A stretch of 64,000 nucleotides of DNA from Nitrospina sp. (GTDB lineage: Bacteria; Nitrospinota; Nitrospinia; Nitrospinales; VA-1): the NCBI GenBank assembly GCA_018697205.1, contig JABHTG010000057.1:124001-188000 (forward strand), in the 5' to 3' direction. This document shows positions 43,233 to 51,294 of the stretch, in pieces; position 1 is the first letter of the stretch, and every line of letters begins with the position of its first letter. The translations under genes and the position numbers were made by a program. Below the pieces are notes generated by a model that did not search any database, had not been told where the DNA came from, and was given only the letters and a program-made list of their open reading frames with translations.

Positions 43233-44192
43233 TTGCACGACCAAACAATCTTTTCTTACCAAACACCATCAGGACAAAGAGTAGAAATTCTCAAACAATC
43301 ATTTCCGTCATCTCGAAAACGACCGGTCAAAAAAATTGCTTTTGTTTCAGGAATTCATGGAAATGAATTAGAAGGTATTTACATTTGTCACCTTATCAAC
43401 AAATTCTTAAAAGAATTAAAGAAAGGTAACCCTGAAGCTTTTCTTGGCGAAGTTCATATTTATCCAACAGTTAATCCACAAGCAACTGCTAGCGGAACTC
43501 GCTTGTGGCCCTTTCTTTCAATTGACTTCAATCGCCAGTTTGGAAATTCGACGGGAGATTCCCCAGCAGCTAAATGCGCTGAAGCATTAATAAAAGACCT
43601 AAAGCTCTCTGCTGATATTGTGGTTGATTTTCATGCTAGTAATCTACACCTCAAAGAAACGCCTCAAATTAGAATCACTGAAGGTTTTCATAAAAAACTT
43701 ATTCCTCTTAGTGTTCATTGCAATGTTGATCTTGTATGGGTTCATCCTCTATCCCCTATGTTTAAATCCACATTAGGTTACAACATGAATCAATGCAAAG
43801 TTCCCACGTTGGTCATTGAAACTGGGATCGCCTTACGTATAAATCAAAAATTTGCAAATCGTATTTTTTTAGGCATGGTAAACCTTCTTCATCACTTAGG
43901 AGTCATTGCGACTAACGACCCTCCACCACAAGTTAATCATCCAATAATTGCTCACCCTTCTCAAGTTGTTTCAATTCATTCTGAACATGCAGGGCTATTT
44001 ATTGGACATACTGATATAAAAAAAAATACTACTAAGGGAGAAACACTTGGGGAGATAGTGGACGCAAAAAATGGAAAAACTTTACAGGAAGTAACAGCAA
44101 CTGAAAATGGATTTCTTTTCACTATAAGAGAGCATCCCTTAGTTTACCCAAACTCACTTCTATACAGAATTGCTAAAGATATATTGACATGA
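43233..44192 (+). CDS. Succinylglutamate desuccinylase/aspartoacylase family protein
   Basis: 319 residues from a TTG start with AAGGA about eight bases upstream. Zinc-peptidase fold of family M14: FVSGIHGNELEGIY has the metal ligands H42 and E45; SIDFNRQFG holds the substrate-binding Asn-Arg; VVDFHASNLHL supplies the third ligand, His. Residues 225-319 form a beta-rich barrel tail (SEHAGLFIGHTDIKKNTTKGETLGEIVD) like that of AstE/AspA deacylases. It should cleave an N-acyl or amide bond of a small metabolite in the cytoplasm. It overlaps a degenerate paralogue by 4 bases (ATGA) and follows the NtrB/NtrC pair after 10 bases, so it may be a partner or target of that system. Confidence 0.85.
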   Translation: MHDQTIFSYQTPSGQRVEILKQSFPSSRKRPVKKIAFVSGIHGNELEGIYICHLINKFLKELKKGNPEAFLGEVHIYPTVNPQATASGTRLWPFLSIDFNRQFGNSTGDSPAAKCAEALIKDLKLSADIVVDFHASNLHLKETPQIRITEGFHKKLIPLSVHCNVDLVWVHPLSPMFKSTLGYNMNQCKVPTLVIETGIALRINQKFANRIFLGMVNLLHHLGVIATNDPPPQVNHPIIAHPSQVVSIHSEHAGLFIGHTDIKKNTTKGETLGEIVDAKNGKTLQEVTATENGFLFTIREHPLVYPNSLLYRIAKDILT

Positions 44193-45157
44193 AAAAAAAT
44201 ATTCTTTCAATTCGCTCGCCCTTTGGACCTCCTATCGAATTATCACAATTCACTTGGGAAGGAACTGGAATTAAAAATAATATTTCTATTGTTTCTGGAA
44301 TTCAAGGCCATCATATCAACGGAATTTACATTTGCTCACGGCTCATTCGTTTTCTCAACTTAGTAGAGTCTAGAAAAGAATTAGGTTATTATTTAAAAGG
44401 TATAGTAAAAATCATACCTACCGTTAATATTCCCGCTATTGAAGAAGATAAGAGTCTGTGGTCACTCCACGATATGGATATGAATCTTGCTTTCCCGGGA
44501 AATAACCAAGGTGAAGTCATTGAACAAATTGCCGCCTTTGCTTATCAGCATACAAAAAATTCTAAATTTGGACTCATTCTTCAAAGTGCCAATATTCATT
44601 ATGATGATGCACCACAAATTTTTTGCTTAAAACCGGATGGGATTACTAAAGATTTTGCAAGAAGCTTAGGGCCTAAAAATGCACGTGAACCCACTGTTTT
44701 ATCTACCTTTGGACTTTCCCTTTATAGTCAGTGGATAGATCAAATGATGACTTCTGCTATTTTATCTGCAGGAAAACCAAATCACCTAGACATAGCACTT
44801 TGCGAAACTCTACTTAATGGAATAATCAACTGCCTTTTATGGACAGACGTGCTAGGCAATGACTACAAAAAGCCAATAAAATATCACTTAAAGTTCAACA
44901 AACCTAATAAAGAGCAGTTTATAACATCTCATGCAGGTGGTTTTTTTTTACCCACAGTAAAGCTAGGTACAGAAATTAAAAAAGGGGAAAAGATAGGAGC
45001 TATTGTTGACATACACTCGAACAGTACACTCGAAACAGTTTTAGCTGATTCGGATGGGTATTTAGCCACCTTACGCAATCACCCTATAGTTTATCAAAAA
45101 GAAATATTAGCTATTTTGTTAAGGAAATCAGGACTTTCTTTTTGGCCCACGAAGTAA
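44189..45157 (+). CDS. Catalytically degenerate aspartoacylase-family paralogue
   Basis: 322 residues, similar along its whole length to the preceding protein: SIVSGIQGHHINGIYIC, KIIPTVNIPAI, and a C-terminal HAGGFFLPTVKLGTEIKKGEKIGAIVD barrel tail. Each catalytic motif is changed, however. The HGNE metal site reads QGHH, the DFNRQFG substrate motif reads DMNLAFP, and the DFHAS zinc ligand reads LQSAN. The frame is intact and coding quality looks normal, so it is not an obvious pseudogene. It overlaps the active copy by 4 bases (ATGA). It may be a regulatory or structural partner in a heteromeric complex; that is inference. Confidence 0.85.
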   Translation: MKKNILSIRSPFGPPIELSQFTWEGTGIKNNISIVSGIQGHHINGIYICSRLIRFLNLVESRKELGYYLKGIVKIIPTVNIPAIEEDKSLWSLHDMDMNLAFPGNNQGEVIEQIAAFAYQHTKNSKFGLILQSANIHYDDAPQIFCLKPDGITKDFARSLGPKNAREPTVLSTFGLSLYSQWIDQMMTSAILSAGKPNHLDIALCETLLNGIINCLLWTDVLGNDYKKPIKYHLKFNKPNKEQFITSHAGGFFLPTVKLGTEIKKGEKIGAIVDIHSNSTLETVLADSDGYLATLRNHPIVYQKEILAILLRKSGLSFWPTK

Positions 45158-45255
45158 ATGAACTATCTTTTAAATGATAGAGAAAGTCATATAATAAATG
45201 AATTTAGAAAATTTTATTTTTCTTAAATAGATATCACGTTTAATTTAAAAGCACT

Positions 45256-46005
45256 ATGCACACATTTAACTTATCAAGTCAGCTCATGATAGAACAATCA
45301 ACTGATGGCTACCGTTACTCTATTGAACCGTTTTTATTAGTTCACTTTTCAAAATTATTAACCGGCACCCGCCTTTTAGATGTTGGGGCGGGATGCGGTA
45401 TTATCCCTCTTCTCGTAGCAATGCAAACAAGTATAAAAGAAATCGTAGGAATAGAAATTCAAAAAAGTCTTTATGACATCGCCGTTAACAATATATCAAG
45501 AAACGATTCCTCTGATAGAATAAGACTAATTCATGGTAACTTTATCAATGCAGGCTTAATTTCTACGCTTAACTTATTTGATACAATAATTTCAAATCCA
45601 CCATACCGAAAATTGAATACAGGGCGTATTAACCCTAATCATGAAAAAGCGATAGCGAGGCACGAGATATCCATAGACTTAAATTCACTTCTTTCCAAAA
45701 CAAGCAGTTTGTTAAAATACAAGGGGAAATTTATTATGGCTTATCCACCATTAAGGCTTAGAGAAGTGCAGGAAAGACTCTATTTTTACAAATTATTTCC
45801 CTCAAGACTTCGTTTTATACATAGTTCAAGTGAGGCTGATTCTCGGATATTTCTAATTGAAGCAGTAAAAAACCAGCAAGTAGAATGTATAATCGAACCT
45901 CCTCTATTTGTTTATAATAAAGATGGCTCTTTTACAAAAGAAATGGAAAAAATTTATGCTTCCTTTAATTATTTTAGCCGGTCCCACCACATCAAAGAAA
46001 AGTGA
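45256..46005 (+). CDS. TrmN6-like SAM-dependent N6-adenine methyltransferase
   Basis: 249 residues. Motif I is LLDVGAGCGIIPLLVA, and IISNPPYRKLNTGR holds the NPPY motif that flips and methylates exocyclic amines. The N-terminal LMIEQSTDGYRYSIEPFLL is the characteristic start of the YfiC/TrmN6 group, which makes m6A37 in tRNA1-Val. Its 3' end overlaps the next gene's start by about 50 bases. That gene encodes MiaA, which modifies the same position class (A37) in other tRNAs, a sensible pairing. An alternative is a HemK/RsmC-like methyltransferase, but the N-terminal motif favours TrmN6. Confidence 0.82.
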   Translation: MHTFNLSSQLMIEQSTDGYRYSIEPFLLVHFSKLLTGTRLLDVGAGCGIIPLLVAMQTSIKEIVGIEIQKSLYDIAVNNISRNDSSDRIRLIHGNFINAGLISTLNLFDTIISNPPYRKLNTGRINPNHEKAIARHEISIDLNSLLSKTSSLLKYKGKFIMAYPPLRLREVQERLYFYKLFPSRLRFIHSSSEADSRIFLIEAVKNQQVECIIEPPLFVYNKDGSFTKEMEKIYASFNYFSRSHHIKEK

Positions 46006-49000
46006 TACGGCAATCGAGTTAGCCGAAAAAATTAATTCAGAAATTATTAGTGCTGACTCTATGCAAGTTTATAAATATTTTAATATAGGAACAGCAAAAG
46101 TAACACCTGCGGATAGAGCTAGAGTCCCTCACCACCTAATTGACATTCTAGAACCTGACCAAAGTTTTTCTGCCTTTGACTTTAAATCTAAGGCTTTAAG
46201 GCAAATAAGAAAAATACATAAACAAGGTAAAGTCCCGATAATAACTGGAGGCACTGGACTCTACATTAAAGTCTTATGCGAAAACTATGATTGCGCAGTC
46301 CAAATAAATCCAGAAATAAAAAAACAAGTCAAAGCTGATATCCAATCAAAAGGACTTCCCGAAGTACACAAGGAACTCCAACAAATTGATCCCAATTCTG
46401 CAAAGCGGATTTCCTCTTTAGACACACAACGTATTGAACGTGCCATCTCTGTGTACCGCCAAACAGGTATACCTTTTTCAGATTTCAGCAAAACGCAACC
46501 AAATCCAAATTATGAATTCCCCATTTATACTTTTCTCATAGAACGAGACCGAGAAGAACTTTATACAAGCATCAACCAGCGAGTCGAGAAAATGATAAAT
46601 ATAGGATGGATTGAAGAAGTAAAAGCTATTTTAGCCCAGGGTTTCTCTGAAAAGCTAAAACCTTTTCAAAGTATTGGATACGCACAAATCATAAGGTTTC
46701 TACATGAGAAACAGTCCCTAGAGAAAACCACTGACTTAATCAAGCAAGACACTCGGAATTATGCGAAACGACAGATTACCTGGTTTAAAAAACTTTGCAA
46801 TACCAAAATAATTAAAGCAACTATATCCGATAACCCAGCTTCCATCAGAGACCGATTACTACCTCTGCTTCCAAAGTCATTAATCATAATTGCCTTTTTT
46901 CTTATACTCTCTCTTATTAATCCAGGGAAAACAATTGGAAGTGAGAATAAGGGATATTCTTTTGCTTTGTTACAGTTTCAAAATAAAAATTTTCACCAGG
47001 CCGCCCTTTTATTTCGTTCTATTTATTCTTCAACCCCCAATTCCATAGAGAAAAAAAGAGCCTATTACCTTCTCGCTCATAGTTTAGTTCATACAGGTAA
47101 GTTAAATGAACCAATTGAAATCTTCTTAGCCTCTATCAAAAATTATCCAGAAATAGAAGACTACATTCGATTTCACTTATCAGAGGTATTTTTTCGTTCT
47201 GGGAAAACTAAAGAAGCCTTGGAACAAGTTCACATAATACAACAAAAATTTCCAAAAACTCTATTACTAACTAAAACTAACATTCTATTAGCAAAAATTT
47301 TAGAAAGAAAAAACGAAATCAAAACTGCTCTTAAATTACTTGCCAAAACAGAAAAAAAAATATCAAAGCTTTCCAAATCCTCTGAAGAAAGATTACACCT
47401 GCCGCAAATTATATATCACCAAGGAATTCTAAACAAAAAATCTGGAGAATTTACTAAATCTTATAACCGCTATCGATTTCTCCATATTGCCTTCCCAACA
47501 AACCGATTAACAAAACTTGCAAAAAAAGAAATGAAAAAACTCGCTAACGAATTTTCATTTAATATAGAACCTTTAACACTCGATGAATATGAACAACGAA
47601 TTAAAGCACTCCTCCAAGATGTGCAATACCAACAAGTAGTTAATGAAGTTTCTGAGTTGCTTAAAGAAAAAATTTCGCTTCCAGCTAATTTCTATTTCTA
47701 TTTAGCTAAAGCACAAAAAGGCCTTCGCAATAGAGATCTCTCTATTTTTTCGCTTAGAAAATTTCTACAGCACTATCCAAACCATAAACGAACTCAAGAG
47801 GCTTTATTCAATATTGGGCGAAATCTTTGGAACACTGGATATTATAGTGACGGACTAAAAAACTTTAAAGACTCAATCAATATAAATACTAACCCTGGTC
47901 TAACTAACCAAGCGATTTTTTTTGTTGGGAAAATGCATGAAGAGAAAAAACGCTATACCCAAGCAACTAAATATTACTCAATTTTATCTGATAAATTTAA
48001 TGGAGAATATGCCGAACGTGCTATATGGCAGCTTGGATGGATGAACTATACAACAGGAAATTTCCAAAAATCTTTTGACTACTTTGGTGACAGTATCAAA
48101 AAATATCCAACTGGCCTTTTTGCCGAAAGCAGCATGTTCTGGAGCGCAAAATCAGCTGAAAAATTAAAACACAAGGATCTTTCCCAAAAAATTTTCACAG
48201 ACGTTAATATATTATTTCCTTACACCTACTATGGAATTAGGGCGGAAAACATCATAGCCGACAAGAAGATTTTTCCAACTGCAATCAAAAGTCAAGCGTC
48301 GCCTGATATGACACATAATCTATCAAGTGCTGTGCGCTTTCACTATTATCGAGGAGTTGAGTTATCAGCAACTGGTTTTTTTGAAGAAGCAAGACTTGAA
48401 ATCAAAAAGGTAGAAATTGCCACACGAAAAAACCTGTCCGGAGTAATTTGGCTAACCAAACTTTATAATGATGCTAACGCTTATTCTGACACTCAAAGGA
48501 TTATGCAACTATATAAAAACTATAAAACCAAAATCAGAGAAAAAGAACTTTCTGATAATTTTTGGAAAAACTTTTATCCACTAGCCTATGCAAAAGCTAT
48601 TCACGACAGTTCAAAATTTTTTAATGTGGATCCATACTTCGTGAAAGGGCTTATTCGACAAGAAAGTTTATTTAATGCACAAGTCCAATCTCGTGCTGGA
48701 GCGATTGGATTAATGCAAATTATGCCAGCAACTGGGCGGAACCTATACGCTAATTCAAAAAACAAAGAACCATTCACTACCGAAATATTATTTAACCCTG
48801 AAAAAAATATTCAATTGGGGGTCCAATACATTCACCAACTAAATAAACGTTTTAATAAAAATAAAGCACATATTTTAATTTCATATAACGCCGGCCCTCA
48901 TAATTTAAAAAAATGGTTAAAAAGGTTTAAACATATTAATGACCCTGACGTGTTTATAGAATCTATTCCATATCCCGAAACCAGAAAATACGTTAAAAAA

Positions 49001-49060
49001 GTGCTCAGAAACTACGGGATTTACCAATCTTTATATCCAAAAAATTCTTTAGCTAATTAA
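45956..49060 (+). CDS. miaA: Fusion: MiaA tRNA dimethylallyltransferase - membrane helix - TPR lytic transglycosylase
   Basis: 1034 residues from the ATG at 45956, which starts MLPLIILAGP at the MiaA P-loop; the track's ATG 16 codons earlier gives an atypical N-terminus. Residues 1-305 are MiaA: ISADSMQVYKYFNIGTAK, PHHLIDILEPDQSFSAF, IITGGTGLYIK, YAKRQITWFKKL. The Walker A reads GPTTSKKS, with Lys where the family has Gly. In the same frame a hydrophobic helix follows (LIIIAFFLILSLI, about 310-322), then TPR repeats and an SLT domain with RQESLFNAQVQSRAGAIGLMQIMPATG and YNAGPHNLKKW. Topology would put MiaA in the cytoplasm and the murein-cleaving domain in the periplasm. No ATG, GTG or TTG lies just ahead of the helix for a separate start; a CTG does. 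Confidence 0.85.
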   Translation: MLPLIILAGPTTSKKSDTAIELAEKINSEIISADSMQVYKYFNIGTAKVTPADRARVPHHLIDILEPDQSFSAFDFKSKALRQIRKIHKQGKVPIITGGTGLYIKVLCENYDCAVQINPEIKKQVKADIQSKGLPEVHKELQQIDPNSAKRISSLDTQRIERAISVYRQTGIPFSDFSKTQPNPNYEFPIYTFLIERDREELYTSINQRVEKMINIGWIEEVKAILAQGFSEKLKPFQSIGYAQIIRFLHEKQSLEKTTDLIKQDTRNYAKRQITWFKKLCNTKIIKATISDNPASIRDRLLPLLPKSLIIIAFFLILSLINPGKTIGSENKGYSFALLQFQNKNFHQAALLFRSIYSSTPNSIEKKRAYYLLAHSLVHTGKLNEPIEIFLASIKNYPEIEDYIRFHLSEVFFRSGKTKEALEQVHIIQQKFPKTLLLTKTNILLAKILERKNEIKTALKLLAKTEKKISKLSKSSEERLHLPQIIYHQGILNKKSGEFTKSYNRYRFLHIAFPTNRLTKLAKKEMKKLANEFSFNIEPLTLDEYEQRIKALLQDVQYQQVVNEVSELLKEKISLPANFYFYLAKAQKGLRNRDLSIFSLRKFLQHYPNHKRTQEALFNIGRNLWNTGYYSDGLKNFKDSININTNPGLTNQAIFFVGKMHEEKKRYTQATKYYSILSDKFNGEYAERAIWQLGWMNYTTGNFQKSFDYFGDSIKKYPTGLFAESSMFWSAKSAEKLKHKDLSQKIFTDVNILFPYTYYGIRAENIIADKKIFPTAIKSQASPDMTHNLSSAVRFHYYRGVELSATGFFEEARLEIKKVEIATRKNLSGVIWLTKLYNDANAYSDTQRIMQLYKNYKTKIREKELSDNFWKNFYPLAYAKAIHDSSKFFNVDPYFVKGLIRQESLFNAQVQSRAGAIGLMQIMPATGRNLYANSKNKEPFTTEILFNPEKNIQLGVQYIHQLNKRFNKNKAHILISYNAGPHNLKKWLKRFKHINDPDVFIESIPYPETRKYVKKVLRNYGIYQSLYPKNSLAN

Positions 49061-49393
49061 TCTGACCAAAATTTACAGTAATCTCACTAAAATTTTATCA
49101 AATATTATAACAGTAGTTTTTATTACAAAATTTCAATTATTATTTGGATTTTATTCAAAGTTTAAAAAAATGTATAATAACTACTCAACCTTAATCAATC
49201 ATTAAACAATTATTAATAAAGGTTATCCTGATAAGTTTTATTTTTTAATTAAACATATTAATTATATTTTTTTAAAGCATAAAACATCAATCATTCAACG
49301 TAAAACCAACATATAACAACATGTCAGATTTAAGGTAAATAATATTTTGGCTGGTCGTTTAATTAATCATACAAAGGAATGAAAGGAAAAAAA
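49061..49393. other. Very AT-rich intergenic region before the arsM-like gene
   Basis: 333 bases of strongly AT-rich sequence with long A and T runs and no ORF. It must hold the promoter of the arsM-like gene, but I could not settle on a -35/-10 pair, and I saw no ArsR-type palindrome. AAAGGA six bases before the ATG at 49394 decides that start; the track's ATG at 49379 has its AAGGA directly abutting it. Confidence 0.4.
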
Positions 49394-50380
49394 ATGAATG
49401 ACATAGAGCCGTGCTGTGACAACGATTCAGACAAAGAAGACGTATCTAGAAAAGATGTTCAAAATTTTTACTCAAATGCTGCGGTTACTACTCAGGAAAG
49501 TTTATGCTGCCCTACAGACTATAATATGAATGATGTTTCACATATACCTAATGAAGTTTTGAAAGTCTCATATGGTTGTGGAAGTCCTGTTGGTAGAGCT
49601 GGTCTTCAAGAAGGTCAGACAATGGTCGACCTTGGCTCTGGTGGAGGTATAGATTGCTTTATAGCCGCTAAGCTCGTAGGAAAGACAGGTCATGTTTATG
49701 GCATAGACATGACTGAAGAAATGCTGAACATAGCTAGAAAAAATGCGAAGCAGGTAGTTAATAACCTTGGTTATAATAATTTAGAGTTTATGCAAGGTTT
49801 TCTTGAAAACATTCCTATTGCAGATATGTCTGTTGATCTTGTCACATCAAATTGTGTCATCAATCTTTCTACAAAAAAAAATGATGTCTTTAAAGAAGTT
49901 TATAGAATTTTAAAACCAGGGGGTCACTTTCTAATTGCTGATATTATTTCAGAGGTTGAAGTCCCAGAAAAAATGAGGAATAACAAAGCTCTTTGGGGGG
50001 AATGTATCTCAGGAGCACTTACGCTTAAAGATTTCCTTAATTATGCATATAATAATCAGTTCCAAGGATTACATATCCAAAAAGACTACTTATGGAAGGA
50101 GGTAGAAGGGATTAAATTCTATTCTTATACGATAGAGGGTTATAAATTTTCTTCCAAAGAAAAATCATCTGAAGATAATTCTATTTTTGCTACCTACGCA
50201 GGACCTTTTGAGAGTGTAGTTTTTCAAGGAACTAAATTTCTACTTGGTGACGCCGTTAAAATTGATCATAAGATAGCAAAAATAATGTCTTCACACTCCT
50301 ATTCTGGGCAATTTATAATAACTGACTCGAATATTGAAAAACCAGCTGGAGTTAACACTGAGATTACCTGTTGTAATTAA
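49394..50380 (+). CDS. arsM: ArsM-like arsenite S-adenosylmethyltransferase
   Basis: 328 residues from the ATG at 49394 (see the upstream gap). The SAM domain has MVDLGSGGGIDCFIAAKLVG and HVYGIDMTEEMLNIA. The As(III)-binding cysteines of ArsM appear in ESLCCPTDYN, TSNCVINLS and LWGECISGAL. The YGCGSP motif before motif I is also typical. Extra Cys pairs sit at both ends: EPCCDN and the last four residues TCCN. The enzyme would add methyl groups to trivalent arsenic stepwise to give mono- to trimethyl products, some volatile. No arsR, arsB or arsC lies nearby, so it is an orphan gene. About 60 C-terminal residues (KSSEDNSIFATYAGPFESV) extend past the core. Confidence 0.88.
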   Translation: MNDIEPCCDNDSDKEDVSRKDVQNFYSNAAVTTQESLCCPTDYNMNDVSHIPNEVLKVSYGCGSPVGRAGLQEGQTMVDLGSGGGIDCFIAAKLVGKTGHVYGIDMTEEMLNIARKNAKQVVNNLGYNNLEFMQGFLENIPIADMSVDLVTSNCVINLSTKKNDVFKEVYRILKPGGHFLIADIISEVEVPEKMRNNKALWGECISGALTLKDFLNYAYNNQFQGLHIQKDYLWKEVEGIKFYSYTIEGYKFSSKEKSSEDNSIFATYAGPFESVVFQGTKFLLGDAVKIDHKIAKIMSSHSYSGQFIITDSNIEKPAGVNTEITCCN

Positions 50381-50490
50381 GAAGGTCTATTATTTTAGGC
50401 AGCATGAATTAGGTAATCCGGGTTTACTGTGTCTAATTTTAGTCGCTTAATAAAAATCGAAGCAACTCTGAGAATTTAAACTTTTTAAAA

Positions 50491-51156
50491 TCACTTTTTC
50501 ACGAATCGGTAAAGAGCTGGAATCAAGCTAAAAATACCTAATAAAACTAAAGCTCCAAATACTTTTGGAGACGTAATGTCAGAGACACTATTTATGCGAG
50601 CCAAGTTACTGCCAGCATTAGCGTAAATAAACGAACCTGGAATAATTCCTAGCATTGTTACAAAAAAATAAATCGAGATTCTAACCTGCGTTAACCCTAA
50701 AATAAGATTAATTAGAAAAAATGGGAATAAAGGGACTAATCTTAAAAAAAGCATATAGCTAACAGCACTTTCTGATATCCCCTTATTAATAGGCTCTAAT
50801 TTATCACCAAATTTGCCCGTGACCCAATCACGAAAAATAAAACGTGCACTTAAAAAAGAAGCTGTCGCCCCCAACGTAGCCCCAATATTCACAACAAATG
50901 TCCCCGGGAGTGCCCCAAAGATTGCACCAGCAGCCAGAGTTAGCACCGTTGCTCCGGGCAACGAAAGGGCAACTGTTAAAAAGTAAACCCCAATAAACCA
51001 GGATATAAAAACTATTGAATTTTCCTGATATACAACATTCAATTTATCTCGATTGATTTTCAAACTTTCGAATGACAAATAATGTTCAATATCAAAGTAA
51101 TAAAATGAAGCAACCCCTAATCCAATGAGTATAAGCAAGAATATTTTTTTATTCAT
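50491..51156 (-). CDS. TVP38/TMEM64 (VTT domain) membrane protein
   Basis: 221 residues with about five or six membrane helices. The VTT/SNARE-associated core is visible: ALSLPGATVLTLAAGAIFGALPG, then GATLGATASFLSARFIFRDWV and LRLVPLFPFFLINLILGLTQV, with the re-entrant proline loops. DedA/VTT proteins act as lipid scramblases or undecaprenyl-phosphate transporters in bacteria; which substrate applies here is not shown. It converges on the arsM-like gene. Members next to mercury or selenium genes exist, but no metal-resistance operon is apparent here. Confidence 0.85.
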   Translation of the reverse strand: MNKKIFLLILIGLGVASFYYFDIEHYLSFESLKINRDKLNVVYQENSIVFISWFIGVYFLTVALSLPGATVLTLAAGAIFGALPGTFVVNIGATLGATASFLSARFIFRDWVTGKFGDKLEPINKGISESAVSYMLFLRLVPLFPFFLINLILGLTQVRISIYFFVTMLGIIPGSFIYANAGSNLARINSVSDITSPKVFGALVLLGIFSLIPALYRFVKK

Positions 51157-51294
51157 TTTTTTAATTAAAATATTTTTTATACACTAGACATAATTAAATC
51201 CGATTAATTGATGCCGCATGTTAAAAATAGTTACGTTGAATTTAATGTTTTTATAAAGAGCATATATTTTGGTTGAAAATAAAATACTTTTTTT

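Noticed and set aside
49340-49356. Possible sigma-54 promoter (TGGC-like box) before the arsM-like gene
   Set aside because: The -12 GC element is missing, so it does not meet the sigma-54 pattern.
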